From Plasmodium malariae (Eukaryota > Apicomplexa > Aconoidasida > Haemosporida > Plasmodiidae), in assembly GCF_900090045.1 (NCBI RefSeq), contig NC_041778.1, positions 62,001 through 126,000 on the forward strand: a DNA stretch of 64,000 bases. The letters are read 5' to 3'. Shown piece by piece: positions 25,334 through 40,012 of the stretch. Each line of letters opens with the position of its first letter. The first letter of the stretch is position 1. Both the position numbers and the translations under genes were made by a program. The notes under the pieces are model-generated. The model was not told the origin of the DNA and did no database searches. It saw only the letters and a list, made by a program, of their open reading frames with translations.

Positions 25334-27835
25334 ATGATGGGAATTTTGCTTTATTCCCGTAATTTTTACTTTTATTATGCACAAATATTTATTTATTATA
25401 AATAAGTGATAATACAGCTATCGTAACAATTAGTTATAAATAATTTCTAATTATTCCTTTAAATCTAGTAACTGAATGAAGTAGATTTATCGAAAAAAAG
25501 TTATATTTTCAGAGATGAATTTAAAGGAATTAAAACAAATATTACAACTACATATTATACTTTAAAAAATGTTAAAAACAAAAAAAAATTAGGGAAGTAT
25601 GACTACAAACGGTTAACTATCCAATTAACGATAATACTGCACCAGTATATTATGATCAAGCTAATTCTTAAACTTCACTATAAAGCTGTATAAGAATATA
25701 CTACAAAAGGTTCAATAAATATGAAAGAAGTTTTATTTTAAATAAAAGTCACAAAGAACCTTTATTATTATCATATGGTGCACACGATTTTAGTGAAATA
25801 AAAAATAAATTTTTGAATAACCGAAAAGCATTCAAAAAAAAATTGTAGTACATATAATTGTAAGAGTAACTCTTATTGTGTAAAAAACCGTACGGAATAA
25901 ATGGATTGCTTTATAGAAAAAAATGAGTATATTCAGAGTAAGAAAAGCTTCATTGTTCAAAATTTCAACAAGAATTCATTATTACAATTTTCATTCAAAA
26001 ATTTGAATATAATGAAACTTGAAACAATGAAATTCTTTAATGCTTAGTATTCGTTTCGTCTATATGTAAAGTGGTTGTACCTCAAAAAAAAGAAAAATGC
26101 AATTTGAGAATAAGTATTAACTAACACTAAAGATCTACCTGTAGTCAAATTGCATATTTAAACAGAATCAGAATCTTAGCATAAATAGTAATTATCAACA
26201 TAAGATTAAAACAAAGATACTAGAATTAATCAAAGGGAAGACATAAAATTTTCACGAGATGAATCATCAGAAACTCACCACGTTCTAAATCTGCAAAAGG
26301 AATACACCATATGATATCACATTACAGCCTCAAATTCCTGAAGAATCAAGAGTACTTTCTAATCTAGAAACTACTTTATTACTTGCTGAAGAATCAAATG
26401 CTATATCAGCTCTCTCTCCTTCTTAACCTTCTAAAAATCCTAGTTTAACTAATAATATTTGTTTTATTATTGGTCGAATAAATAAAATAAATAACATCCC
26501 TAATTAAAAAGCTACTAAAGATCCAGAAGAAAATTCACATAATATAAAAATATCATCTACTGTAGTAAGTTTCCTAATTACTACTCCATTTTTCTTTTTT
26601 ATTAGAGTAAAATAAAAAATAAACATTTGAAGTAAGTTAGGAATTTTATTAGTGTAATAATTCATAATATAAATCCGTTTCTTTTTTATATTATAGAACA
26701 GTTTATTAGGAAAGTTTTAAAAAAAAATAAAAGAAGACAACTAAAATTACTTAAATTACTAGTATCTTCATTTTCTGACAGTAAAAGTACATTTTATATA
26801 CATAAATAGCTGGAACAATCATTATACAATAAAGAAGAAATCATAAATAATTAAAATAAACATAAACATAACACGAAAAACAATGTAAATTTTTCAAAAC
26901 GAAAAAAGCATAGGATAAAAACTATTATAAAAGTACTAGAAAAATACATAAATGAAGAACTACAATATAACAAAGGAGAATTTGTAGAAATAAGACTAAA
27001 CGAGTTCACAAAAGAGGAACATACATTCACTCCTAATTTAAGAAATGATGAACTAATAATAGATAACATTAATAGTAAAAGTATTATTGAAAAAAAAAAT
27101 TATATTGAATAAATTCGGAGAAAGACATTGAAATCTTTTTGAAATCTTTTTGAAATCTTTTTGAACATATGAATAAAGTAAATTGATTTACTAGTTTGAA
27201 AAGGAATTGGAAAAGAAAACAACCGTATGTAAAAAAATCTGAAGAGTTAAAAAGATAATCGTCAAACGAAACTCAAAAATTTACATTTTTAGAAAGGGAA
27301 TAAGACCTACGGACACAGTGGATATCAAAAAAGTGTATGATTATATAAAAATACTTGGAATAGGAATGAATAAACGAATTAACACAAAAATTACACAATA
27401 TATCAGAAATATATGAAACCGAAAAAGCTAAAAATGATATATCACTAATAAAATTAGAAGAATTGTAATAAAGAGTTATGCAAAATTATATAAATATATA
27501 AAAAAACAATTACTATTTAAACTATGTATTCTCCTATTTATAATGATATTGGAAATATTATAAAAAGAGAATTTTATAGAATATGGGGAAATGCATTTTC
27601 ATAATTCCATAAATGAATGGAAGACAAAACTAATATTAGTGTGGACATCAGGAATTACAAAAGACACAACTGATATAAACGCACATGTTTTGAAAAATAG
27701 AGAAAATAAGGACAATATTGGCTTATATTGAAAGAAGGATTTAGAAAGGGGATAAATAATTGGATAAGAGAAGTTCATACATATGTGAATTCCATAGTTA
27801 ATGATTCGAAAGTAGAAAAATCAGTTGAAATATAA
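25334..27835 (+). pseudogene. STP1 pseudogene
   Basis: All four STP1 exons can be traced, but the reading frame is broken many times. Exon 1 (25334-25358, MMGILLYS then GTAATT) aligns with copy 1. Exon 2 begins near 25469. It retains KEPLLLSYGAHDFSEIKN, the equivalent of the KELLQLSYNAEDFF block in copy 2, and NCKSNSYCVKN with its two cysteines. Exon 3 (about 26527-26606) keeps the membrane segment VSFLITTPFFFF and ends AGA|GTAAAA. Exon 4 (26697-27835) retains the Trp-rich region with numerous stops and frameshifts, including an 11-base tandem expansion at 27129-27163. The pseudogene still carries a TAA just before the exon 3 acceptor, as both open copies do. Confidence 0.9.
27129..27163 (+). 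repeat. 11-base tandem repeat inside the STP1 pseudogene
   Basis: Three consecutive copies of TGAAATCTTTT. The open STP1 copies have a single GAAATCTTT-like stretch here, so two units (22 bases) were added, which shifts the frame. Confidence 0.85.
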
Positions 27836-30649
27836 CAAAAACAAGTTTTATAAATTCGTAGGTATACATCCAAAATATATTCGAACGATATTTTCTGGAA
27901 AATATTTGTTATCAATGAAAAATATTTCTTAAATATTCTGATATTATAATGGAACAAAAAAAAGAAGAAGGATATAAATTAATGAGCAATATAAAGAAAA
28001 AATCACCCGTGAAATTCAATGAAATGAATGAAGGTGTTTAAAAAAATATTCCTAATACATATAATTTTTTTTTGCTTAAGAATAGATATAAAAAATTTAT
28101 ATTATTCCTTTATTAAATAAAAATAAGATGATTTTAATGTATACATAAAAAAAAAAAAATTATTTTTTTGAATTAATTATTATAATATGAAATTACGAAA
28201 TTTTAATCAGTGTTTTTTATTCGATTGAATAATAAACAATTTTTTTAGCAAAATTGTAAGATATGATTAATTTTTAATTTATCATTTTAACATGTACATT
28301 ATTTTCCTATATATATATATAGATAGATAGATCAGATTAAAATAAAATATTTATAATCAAGTTCCCACAATAGTAATTAAAAAAAGTATTATTAGACTAC
28401 ATAAAAATTGTTTTAAATATATACATATATATGTAGCAAATTTTTTTCAGTTCCCCCTAAATAATTAATTTGTTTAAATATCCATTATATGATTTATTAT
28501 TGATACTTTCTAACTATAGAATATTAGGTTTTACCTAAAGAATTATTTATTCATAGCATGTATAATAATAATATAATTTTTAATACACCGCAGACAAAAA
28601 ATGTATCACCTTTTTTGATAATATATAATTTTTTGATATTAATATATAAAGTCACATGTTATGTTTAATAGTGCTTATTGATATATACAATATAACACAT
28701 TATAAATTAAAATAAATTTTGTATTAACCTAATATGTAATTTTGCAAATAAATAAATTATTCTTTGAATTATAAGATACACTGTCACGCTATATATTCAA
28801 TAAACAATGTTACGTTATAGAGATAAAATACAATTAATAAAAACATGTTTTATTCTTTTATTTGGAAACTCTGAATTTGTAAAATAAAAGAAAAAAAGGT
28901 TTAAATGTGTCACCTGGTCTATAACTTCCTTTTTGTTATTAATCTAAGCTTTATTGTATCCTAAATATTACATATGAAACCTAATATGAAAGACAAATAT
29001 ATTTAAGGTATATAGGAAATATTAGCATTGTCTCTAAATTAAATATAGGGAATAATTCTAAGGAATAAAATAGCTTTAGCATTCATACTTAAATAATTAT
29101 AAGTGTACATATATATTCTATAATTCATTTATTCATAAACGTATGAAAAACATAATACTCATCAATATATAACAAATAATTTATTATTATTCTGTAATAA
29201 AGTAATAATGGTTAAAGTTGTAAGAATTAAGAAGTGAAGTTACATTATACATTCTTATTCTATTACTTATTATTATTTTTTAAATAGGTTAATTTTAAAA
29301 TTATAAATTATACTATTATCTTTTTATCTTATATTTTTATTTATATCTTTTTGTGTTATATAATATTATATAATTGCAAAAATATATATATATATTGTTA
29401 AATTAACCTTTTTAATTAAAAATGTTTATTTAGAAAATTAGACAACAGTCAAAAGGAAGTTATCTCAAAATTTTTAACTAATTTTAAAATAGGTTCATAC
29501 TATATCATATAAAACATAGAAAAAATAAGTGCTATGTTACTATTAGATTAAATTCTATGCTGTATTTATTTTATCAGTTATTCTTCCTTTTTTTGTCTAT
29601 GCTCAATTTATAACTTTCTTGTATTTATAATAATATATAATTTCATTTCATTTTCAATATTTATCTAATAGGAATAGATCGTTCTCATATTCTGAAGATT
29701 ATTTATGTTAAATATGTATAATTACAAAGGTCACCATAAATGAAAATAATAATATTGGTCAATACTTTCCAAATAATAAGTGTTCCATATTTCTTTTTAT
29801 AGTCATTTTTTAATGCCTTATTAGAATGTACAAAAAATTTTTAAAATACAGTCTTTGTCCATACATTCACTTCAACACTACATTGGAATAATAATATTTA
29901 AAATATAAAGTATTATTATTCTATTATATATATATACATTAAAAAACTATTGCATATAAATTTTTACCATGCACACATTTGTTTTAATTTTTACTAATTT
30001 GTTATTTAGTGTTGCGTTCAAAATGTATCACAAAAGACAAAATATACATTAAGATAAATAATTTTTTTTCAAGTAAATTAACTTAGCAATACATACTATA
30101 TATATAATATACGAATAAATAATTTTCTTAAGTTTGGCTTCATAGTACTAATATACTATATAAGACCTAATCTAAAAGCTCCAAAAATATAAAACTAATA
30201 TTATGGAACATTTTTTGATATTTCTGTAATGAACATTAAACTTCTATTACATCTTATACAAAGCTATAAATTTATTTAATATAATTAACAACACTATCTT
30301 TTAAAAACTTTATGAAAATCATTTTTAAAAACTAACAGATATTGTTGTTTTCATAAAATAAAAATTATTTATTCATACTTGTATATACTGGCTAATTTTA
30401 TAGAGAATCTCGCAAAGATTTATATTTTTTTAAATAAAATTATTAAGTAAATTATTATTGAACTTTACATATAAAGTATACTACCATTCAATTTATAGGT
30501 TCACGTAGTCCCACTTTATCCCCATTTTATTTATAAATATATAAAAAAAAATTAATATACACATAAATTTATTATATATTTTATAAATATAAAATAATAA
30601 ATTAACATAGAAAACTACTTTTTAAATATCAATTTATGTAAAATTAATT

Positions 30650-30701
<52 letters not shown>

Positions 30702-32157
30702 TTAACAAACTGTTCTTTTATACATTTAATTAGAAATATACATGAATAAGCATTAATAAATAATTTATTATATATTTAATAAATATAAAATAAATGAATT
30801 TAACTTATTTATTTCTGTCCATAAATCAAAAGTATTTTATAATTAGCAAATAAGTTTATAATATTATATTCAGAAATATAGTAAAAAAATAATATATGGC
30901 ATAATCGTCAATAAAAAATTCATTGTTAAAATTACATTGTAAAAATAGTGTAAATAAATTTAACTTATTTTTTCTTTACTACTTTTTATAGATATTAATA
31001 TTTTTTAGTTCACAATCTTGATATAATTTTTCCAATATATTTAATGAATCGATTTTTCTATCTTTTCATATAACACATATATAAATAATAATTACATGTT
31101 AAATTACCATAAGAATGTTAATTATTTATATATAAATTTGTTTTTTCAAGTATATTTGCTATTTTAATTATAAGAATTTAAAAAAATATATTTTGTGCTT
31201 GTTTGAATATGCATTTTTACTATAATTTCGTATATTTTTAACATTGAAATTTTTGATTAATGTCCATATACTGTAATAATGATAATTTTAAATTAAAATT
31301 AAATTTAGACAATGCTACACCACGTTAGTTAATTATATACTTCTAAATTATTTTTAAAAAATATAACAGTAATTTATCTTAATACAATAAATGTAACCTT
31401 AACAAAAAATACTATGTATTGTTCTAAGGTGATTTATTGAGTACTTATGCTTAAAATATATAATTACGTATAAGTTCCATATTTTACATGCATATTAATC
31501 AAATTTGAATATTATCATTATTATTTCATATGTATATGTATATGTATATATATATTTTTTTTTGTTATTTTAATTATTATATATAAGCAAAATTATTTTA
31601 AAAAATTTTGTATAATACATTACATGATTTTAAAATATTTTTCTTTATTTTAAAAGTAACAAAAGAATTATGAGTGATATATTTTCTAATTCTCCGATTT
31701 CACGACACTTTTCCTGTAATTTTAATATATTTTATCAATTTTTATGTCCAAAATAATAAGAAAGTTTACTGGTATGAGCAGAAATATAAGTATCAATAAA
31801 TTTTATTAAATAAATTAATCACAATTTGTCTAGTTGTAATAATGTTATATATATCTTAATGTTTCAAAAATTATTTTTAAGTGTATTATTTTAATTATTA
31901 CAAATTTTACTTAAAAAAATTACTATACCATTTTTATTTAATGCTTTTTTTTTCTTTTTATTTTTGAATACATTTTATAATTAAGGTTATATTAAAGAAA
32001 GCAAAAAAGTCTTAAATTTTGAAGTGATAGAAAGTATTAAACAAAAAGTAAAACAAATTCTCCATTGAATATTATCGAAAAAATTATATTGCTAAAAATT
32101 TAACTACCATAAATGATTTAGAATCCATAAATAAATTCTACGTAGTGATAGAAACAA
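27836..32157. other. Intergenic region after STP1 pseudogene
   Basis: No gene seen. It carries the unit 2 versions of the shared noncoding blocks. A long TA microsatellite lies at 30654-30696. The 31930-32060 tract is homologous to 11660-11780 and 53330-53440. Confidence 0.6.
30654..30696. repeat. TA dinucleotide microsatellite
   Basis: About 43 bases of uninterrupted TA, one of the two longest in the window. Confidence 0.93.
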
Positions 32158-32856
32158 ATAAACTCTTTTTCTTTACCCTATTAATATGAATATGCCATTG
32201 TTCCTATGAGGCAGAACAATTGCTGTAATTCATAATATTTATATATTTTTTGTAATATTATATTTTTACCTTAAAACTAATATCATATTTATATGTAAGT
32301 TCTCATATTCTCTTAAACATTATATATAGATTTACCTAATTTTTACTAAACTACTCGAAAGTCATGCAAAAAGAAAATCAACCTAAATCATACATCATAT
32401 ATAGTAGTAAGCACATAATTAGATGCTATAACATACAAAGATTTTCAACAAACAAACATTCATTTAAAAGAGAATTTTCAACATAATTTTGAAAATTCGA
32501 TTGATTCATTAGCATTTGTTAATTATCTTGAATAATATAAAGGAGAATTAAAAGAACTAATTTGAAGGAAAAAACATAACTTAAAAGATAAATATGTATT
32601 GTCATTGATATGTAAACAGTTAAAGAAGTCGGATGAGAAATATGAAAATACAGTATATGAAGTATTCGGTAATGCATATTCAACGTCAGATCAATTCGAA
32701 GATAGATCTTTAGGTAAATATTTTAAAAATTTTCTAAAGACTGATTCTCCAATATTATTAGCCTTTTCCATTTTTTTAATATTTATCGTAAAAAATACTG
32801 TACAAAAAGAAGGTTTATTTATAGAATTTTCATTTGTGGCACCATCAGTATTTTAG
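32158..32856 (+). pseudogene. Broken two-exon exported-protein gene, copy B
   Basis: Exon 1 (32158-32210) has lost its ATG (ATAGAAACAAAT aligns with ATACAAACAAAT in copy C). It is about 20 bases shorter and carries a TGA, but ends CCTATGAG as in copy A, with GCAGAA where a GT donor is expected. Exon 2 includes FENSIDSLAFVNYLE, a stop, KGELKELI, a second stop, then an open frame from about 32560 to 32856 through KYVLSLICKQLKKSDEKYEN and one hydrophobic segment DSPILLAFSIFLIFIV. Copy C has NSYDSLLFDDYLE, HLKILDLTYEKVND and GFTPILLSFFMFLMY in the same places. The product is unnamed; export is inferred from the signal-type exon 1. Confidence 0.6.
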
Positions 32857-35800
32857 TTTGGATTTAAAATAGTAAAAACTACTAATAAACCATAAGTATA
32901 TCTAGTTAAATATGTATAAAAAAATTTTTAAACATATATAAGGATCATAATTAAAAGAAATTCTTGGAAAACGTTAAATAAAATACATTTATTTTAATAT
33001 ACATAAAATTGTGTATATTTAAGAATATATATATGCTGAAAACACCATTATTGTGTAATATATTATTTGTATTCAATTTTTATCCTAAAAAAATGTTTTA
33101 ACTTTATTCTAATTTCTACTAATGTTAATGTATCATTTATAACTATGGTGTTTTTTTAAATTATTAGTTTTGTTTAACTATTATAAGAAAATAGAAATAT
33201 TCAAATTTTTCTTTTTTTTTTATTAATTTTTTTTTTATATATATATTATAAAATCTCTTATATATCTTTGTTTTGTTTATTTTTTCGAAGTTTTATATTT
33301 AGACTATTTGTTTTAATGAGTTTATAATTTATCCTATATTTTTTTATTTTATAACATATGTTTTAATTTATATTTAAAATTTTAAAGATATAATATTATT
33401 AATACCTATACTTCTCTCCTTCAAGTGAATTCATTAAATGAAACAGTAAACATGCGTCTTTTATGTTAATTATGATAATTTTGTATATACAATCAGCATA
33501 ATTGACACAAATTTTTTTTAATTATATATAGTAATTAATTTCGTAATAATTTTTACTTAACAGAAATTTTTTTTATTTGTGAATTTTAATTTTTTCATTT
33601 GAATTATATTCATCGTCGGACATATGAATATAGAATATAATTACTTCTTTTATACCGCAAACACTAAACTGATTTCATTTACATTTTTTAAGTACCCATA
33701 TCAGCGTGAATCAATATATTATGTTATTTTTCGTACGTCTTATGACATGCTATTTCAGTAGTAATTTTTTATTTTATTTATCTTATAAAGTTTTATGGTC
33801 TATGCACTTCTTTATTTAATACTCCACATAATATAGAATATTAAATAAGAATGAAATTAATTTGATGTTATATATATATATATATATCATTAGTTACATT
33901 ACATACTTATTAATTGTAATCAGTTTTTCTTTAATAAGTCAAATGCTATAAGTTGTCTAAATATATTTTGACCTTTGAAAAATAATGTTAAATACATACA
34001 ATAATATTCATTTTGCACATTATTATTTTCTCTTTTAAATATTTCAAAAAAATTTGACCGAACTTTACTTCAAAAATTATGGATACTAACACAACCTCTG
34101 TTTGGGTATAAAGATAAAATTTCCCAGAAAAGCATAGTTCATCATTTATATTATTAATATCAATAAATTTTAAACAAATATTCTACAAAAGAACATTCTA
34201 CAAAAGTTCTTTCTAAAAGAAAAAAAAATAAATAGGTAAATAAAATAATATGATATAATATAATAAATTAAACTAAGTAAAATACTATCTATGAAATTAT
34301 GAACGTAAAAAATTATAATAATAGAAGAGGATGATTCTTTAAAAATTTTACTTAACACGAAGTAATAAGGTGCACGACATGAAACAATAGTTTTCTATAG
34401 AAAATTTTTAACTTATAATTTTTAATTCTACGAATATTATACATGTATTGTAATGCAACTAAATAATAATAATATTAAAAGAATCTTTTAAAATAATTAC
34501 TTATTTTATTATAATTCATGTTATCCAATTTTTTTGTTAAATAGGAAACAATAATTTATTTATGCTTTCCATATTTATATGAGAAGAGAATATAGTAATT
34601 TATATGAATGCTGGTTCTTAATACTATATAAAATAGGACATTACCTTCTTATTAAAAGATTTATTAAATACTCATTTACTAGATAAATTATAATTTGTTA
34701 ATAATATTTTCATTTTATATATGTTCCATTCTTAATAATTTTATTTTATTATTTACTTTTTTTTAACTTTTCAAATATTATACTTTTTTAAGAACATAAT
34801 ATTATTCTTAATTGAAGAATTTTCATAATTAATATTTAGTACTTTTAGATGATATTAATGTACTGTAAACAATAAAAATATAAAGATATTATATATATTA
34901 ATTTCATTGATTTTCTTATATAATAAAAAAATAGTTTTAAATTTCATGGAACAATGCAGTTATATATATATAACAAATATAATCATATGCAATATTTTCT
35001 TATTTAATTAATTAGTGAGATATATAAATATATTGTAATTAACTTAGCAAGTCATATATACTCACTCTACCCATTTCGGATACACAAAATAAATAAAAAA
35101 GAAAAAGTAGACTATATATAAGGGCTTTTATTTACAAAATGTTCATCAAATATATGATGGATAATATTAGTCAATTGTGACAAAATATAATTTAGATTGT
35201 TCTGTAAATTTCTCTTTTTAAAAATTATTGTTTTTTAATGTATATATGAGTTACTAAAATATCTATAATTCAATGAAAAATATTATGTACTTTCTTACCA
35301 AATATAAATAGAGACGAGCAATTTTTAAAGAATTTTTAAAAATATAATTAAAAATATTTTATAAAAATGTGTTCGTTAAATGAAGTTAAATAAATAAATA
35401 TATATATATATATAAGATTTTATAAATTTCAATATGTATATGAACAAAATATATAAAGTAAAATTCACAGAGAAAAAAGTGTTAAAAAGATTTATCTATT
35501 ATGGTATTAAATTTTGTCCTTAAAAGAATATGTATAAGAAAATAAAACATACTTATAATTCCTGATTAAAAATGTACCACTTAAAATATAAATGATTCTA
35601 TTACAAAAATAATTTTTATTCGTAACATTTTGCAATATAAGAAAATTTATGTATAATTACCTCATATATAAGTACATATATATATATGTTTTATACATAA
35701 ATTAACAATTTTAATATCATAATGTAATATATAATATTAATTAAAAATTTAAAAAAAAATAATTTATATATTTTATTTATAAATTTTTTTTAACATGATA

Positions 35801-38800
35801 CAAAATTTCCATTTATTATTTTCATTTTTTGGGTCTCACAGGCCCTTATATATATATATAGCTTAATTATTAAGCAATGGTATTTTTCACTGTACACATC
35901 TCCGATAACTAGAAAAAATAATAAACATAATTTTCTCATGCTCTTAAATTTATAGACAAGAAAATTTTCTATTTAAGTATAATCATCAAAAACACTAATA
36001 TATATACTTCTTGTAAAAAAAAATGTTTTATTCATTACTTTTTTAATTATATACTTTATAGATATACGATTATATATTTTTTCAATCCTATCATAACGAA
36101 TCAATTAACGAAAATAAAATTCATTTTTGTAAATTACACATTTATCATTAATTCGTATTTATTTATTTTTACTATACTAAAAAAGGAATTATTATTATTA
36201 TAAATATATTTATAATTCTTATCTTATATTTTGGGTATTCAGAATACTTTTAATGCTTTATTAATATTATTTTTAGCACCTTTATGGAGAAACTTACATA
36301 ACCAGTCAAAAATAATTATTTATACTTTTTCAGTTATAAAAAAACTTTTATTTATTTTTGTTTCCATTATTTTAAATTACGCCTTTACATATATACAATA
36401 CATTAATATAAAATTATTATTATCACAAAAAAAAAGCATAGTTGTAATTGTAACCGTTAGTAGCTTGCCCAATTTAGATCATTAGTGTGCTCACATGTTT
36501 CAGTAATAAAAAGTAAAAATAGAAATATACAATATGTATTTATAAATTTTCTTTATAGTATACATTTATGTAAACCTTATAAAATTTAATTAAAGGTATA
36601 TTTAAAGTAAGAAAAATATTACATATACTTAGATATTACTTAGTTACAACGATTTATAACTACCTTATGAACTTTTACATTATTCCTCAGAAATGATTCT
36701 AATTTTATTTATTTTCATGGAGAGTTTCCTTCGTCAGTTTAATAACATTAATTAATGTGATAGTAAAAATAATAGAAAAAGTATATGAAATTATGTAAAA
36801 TGTTTTTGATTATATAAAGTAAGCATTCGTATTTCTCTAAAAAACATACATATTCTTTTATAAACCATTCTGTTCTAATAAAATAAAATTTATTGTTACA
36901 TAGAAATCTGCGAAATTACGTATATTTTTTAAAACACTATAATGATGAGATTTATATATATTTATAATGTTTTTACAAAGTTATAAATTATTTCTAAATA
37001 AGAGTACTAACTGTTATTATTTAATAGGACATTAAAGGATTCTTAATTTCTATAATAGTTCTTTTTAAAAATGCATATAAATGTACATGGAGAAAAATAT
37101 TAACATATTAAAAAAAATGGAGTAAAAAGATATTTAGCATAAAAGTATTCTTTGCAGCTAAATAATATCAAGTATATTTATAGCAATATATTTTTACAAA
37201 TAAAAGTAACAAAAAGAATATATATATATAAGATATATAAAAGGATGATAAAAAATATTTAGGAATATAGATTATTTACTAATTTTTATTATGAAATAAT
37301 TTATAAAAAATTCGTGTAATTCTTTTTTAATACTTACTATTAAAGTCATATTTTTAAGAGAAAATATAAAAAATTAATATTTTCAATTTCGTAAATATTT
37401 TATATAATGAGAAAATTATTACATATCTTATAAATTTTACTCTATACATCTTTACAATAGGATTTATAAAAAGAAATATCTTATTTTATTCAAACAAATA
37501 TTGTTACTGATCAAAAAAAAGTTATATTAAGTTTATTTGAAAAAAAAAAAATTAAAAGAAAAAAATTAATATATTTAAAAGAAACAATAAAAATAGTTTT
37601 TACAGATAAATATATTTCTTTAAACACTAAATCAATTTGAAAATCTGTCTTAACTATAATTCATTCTATTATATAATACGTAGATATTGCTATATTTATA
37701 AGGGTATAATTTTGGTATTTTTTATATTGTTTTATGATTTGAAACACATATATTTTAAATAATTAAACAAAATTTTTTACATAAAAATTAGTGAAAGTAG
37801 AAACTTCTATTATGTATATTAAAAAATAAATTACAAAAATATATAAAATCTATTCAATACATTGAAATTAATAAATTAATTTTTTTACCTTCTCAAGAAT
37901 TCTATGTCATATGGATTTTCTTAAAATTTTTTCCTTTTTCTCTATTATTTTTATAAAAATATTTAATGATTTATTTGTTTAATAATGTCAAGAATAAAAA
38001 CAATAATCCATTTTTGTCGTCAATATAATTTATCATATATATTTAAATATATATTTATAAAATATTATTTAATCAAGATTATGTGAACAATAACTAAATG
38101 ATAAGTATACATATCCTGTTATTCATTAAAATAACCTAGTAATACCCAAAATTAATAATTCTGAACTAACAATTTCTATTAAAAATTAAATAACACAGAT
38201 AAATACTTAATATTTCATAGAAATAATCTGGACTGTAAACATTGAAATATTTAATTTGTTCTGGATTAAATGTATAAAACATAAATTTATAGTATTATTA
38301 AATATACATATTAACATTTTTTAATTTCTTTTAGATATAATATCATGTATTATACTCACTTTTCCTGAATATGTGTTCTATAATGATTTATCATGCTTCT
38401 TCCAATAAATAATGTTATTAATGTTATATAGTTATAACCTATATAATTTTTTTTTCCAAGTATATTGTTTTAAAATAAATGATAGAATATTACATATATT
38501 TTCACACAAAATTTTATTTTCCTATTGTTAAATTAATTAACCACTTTACATTGGTATTTACTATAATTCAATTACTTTTTTTCAACTATTCTAATACTAC
38601 TAATAGAATCATAAAAATATATCACCACAAATATATATGCATTGATTAAACACGAAAATGCGTGAAATTTCTTTATTCATCTAATGTTTTTTTACAATAA
38701 TATTTTTCTTATTTTACGATAGTACTACATTAATATTAATTTTTGTTTTATTAATCAACTACGTTCAAAAACCACTTAACGCATTTATACAGTATATAAT

Positions 38801-40012
38801 TATACAAACATTTAACTTATATAAGACTAATAAAAATAAAATAAAATAAACAAATAAGTTAAATTAATTAATCCGTTTTATATAAAACGCATAATTCAAT
38901 AAATATACAAAAAAAATTAAAGAACAAACATAAATAAAATAACCAATTTTATTCACTAAGTTCTTATTACTTTTCTTATATATAAATATTAGTAAGAGGA
39001 CTCTATCAAAAACAATTAAAAAAAATAAGTCTAATATTATATTTTACAATTTATAGTAGAACCTACTATTAATCATAAATTTTACAGTAATATAATGCAT
39101 AAATATAATAATATTTATAGTTAAACAAAAAAATATATCAGAATAAAATTATTAAAATGAACACAACGGATGCTTATTATTAATCCTCTACTATTTAAAA
39201 AATCATAAAAGATGAATAACTGTTAGTGCCTTACAAAAAAAATTTATTAATCTTTAAAAAAATTATTTTATAATAATAAAAAAATGAAAAAAACAAAATT
39301 AAATTAATTATCATATATATTATATGAAATTACATATATAATGTAATTCATTAAGTTTTATTGGTTTTCTTATTTTTAATTTAATCCTTATATCTTACAG
39401 AATAAATATATCACTTATGTAAAAAAAAAAATGTATTGTGATAAGGTTGATTCAAAGCATAAATTATTTTTTATTTATATAACAAAAAAAAAAAAAATAC
39501 GTATATATATATACATATATACTATGTAATTACATTAATTCACTTTGATTCTTCATACGGAAAACAAGACACGTTTATTCTTAATTAAAAAAACTAATAA
39601 TACTTTTTCTAATTACTTCAGAGAATAGTAATTTAAGACTAAAATATAATAAAAAATTATCTAGACTATTTTTCCCTCAATTACAAATATAAATTGGCAC
39701 ACACATCAAAAATAAAATATAAAATGTGCTTTAATATATTTGTATCAAGTTACATATATTTTTCAAAAAATTCTTGTTTTATACAGAAATATATATATAT
39801 ATATATATATAACGATATTGTGTTAAACTGAAAATATATTTTAAAATAAAATATGAATAACATTATAGGATTCTAATTTACAAAAAAATTAAAAGTGTAA
39901 CTTTCTGCTGTTGCAGATCAAAAAACTTCATCACCTACAGATCTATATATTATATCTATGAAACTCCATATATGTTTGTTATTTGTGTATATCAATTAAA
40001 AAATTATAGAAT
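32857..40012. other. Long gene-poor region
   Basis: Over 7 kb without a supported gene. It starts with the end of repeated unit 2. Two faint coding-like patches are on the minus strand. A 49-codon frame with a signal-like start lies at 35790-35939. A stretch around 36130-36480 reads DWLCKFLHKGAKNNINKALK and then a hydrophobic run, vaguely like the C-terminal part of fam-m proteins. Neither is strong enough to call. A TA run lies at 39789-39811. Confidence 0.5.
39789..39811. repeat. TA dinucleotide run
   Basis: About 23 bases of uninterrupted AT, just downstream of the fam-type pseudogene. Confidence 0.88.

Larger units (their letters stand above)
24420..33700 (+). repeat. Unit 2 of a diverged tandem segmental triplication
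   Basis: Contains the decayed STP1 and exported relic copy B, in the same order, strand and spacing as unit 1. Shared noncoding tracts lie at 27836-27980, 28310-28480, 29850-30070, 31930-32060, 33230-33340 and 33520-33660. Offset from unit 1 is about 19.8 kb at the STP1 start and about 20.3 kb at the relic. Confidence 0.6.

Noticed and set aside
35790..35939. A 49-codon minus-strand frame beginning MRKLCLLFFLVIGDVYSEKY
   Set aside because: It looks like a signal peptide but runs through a TA repeat, has no second exon and no homologue in the window.
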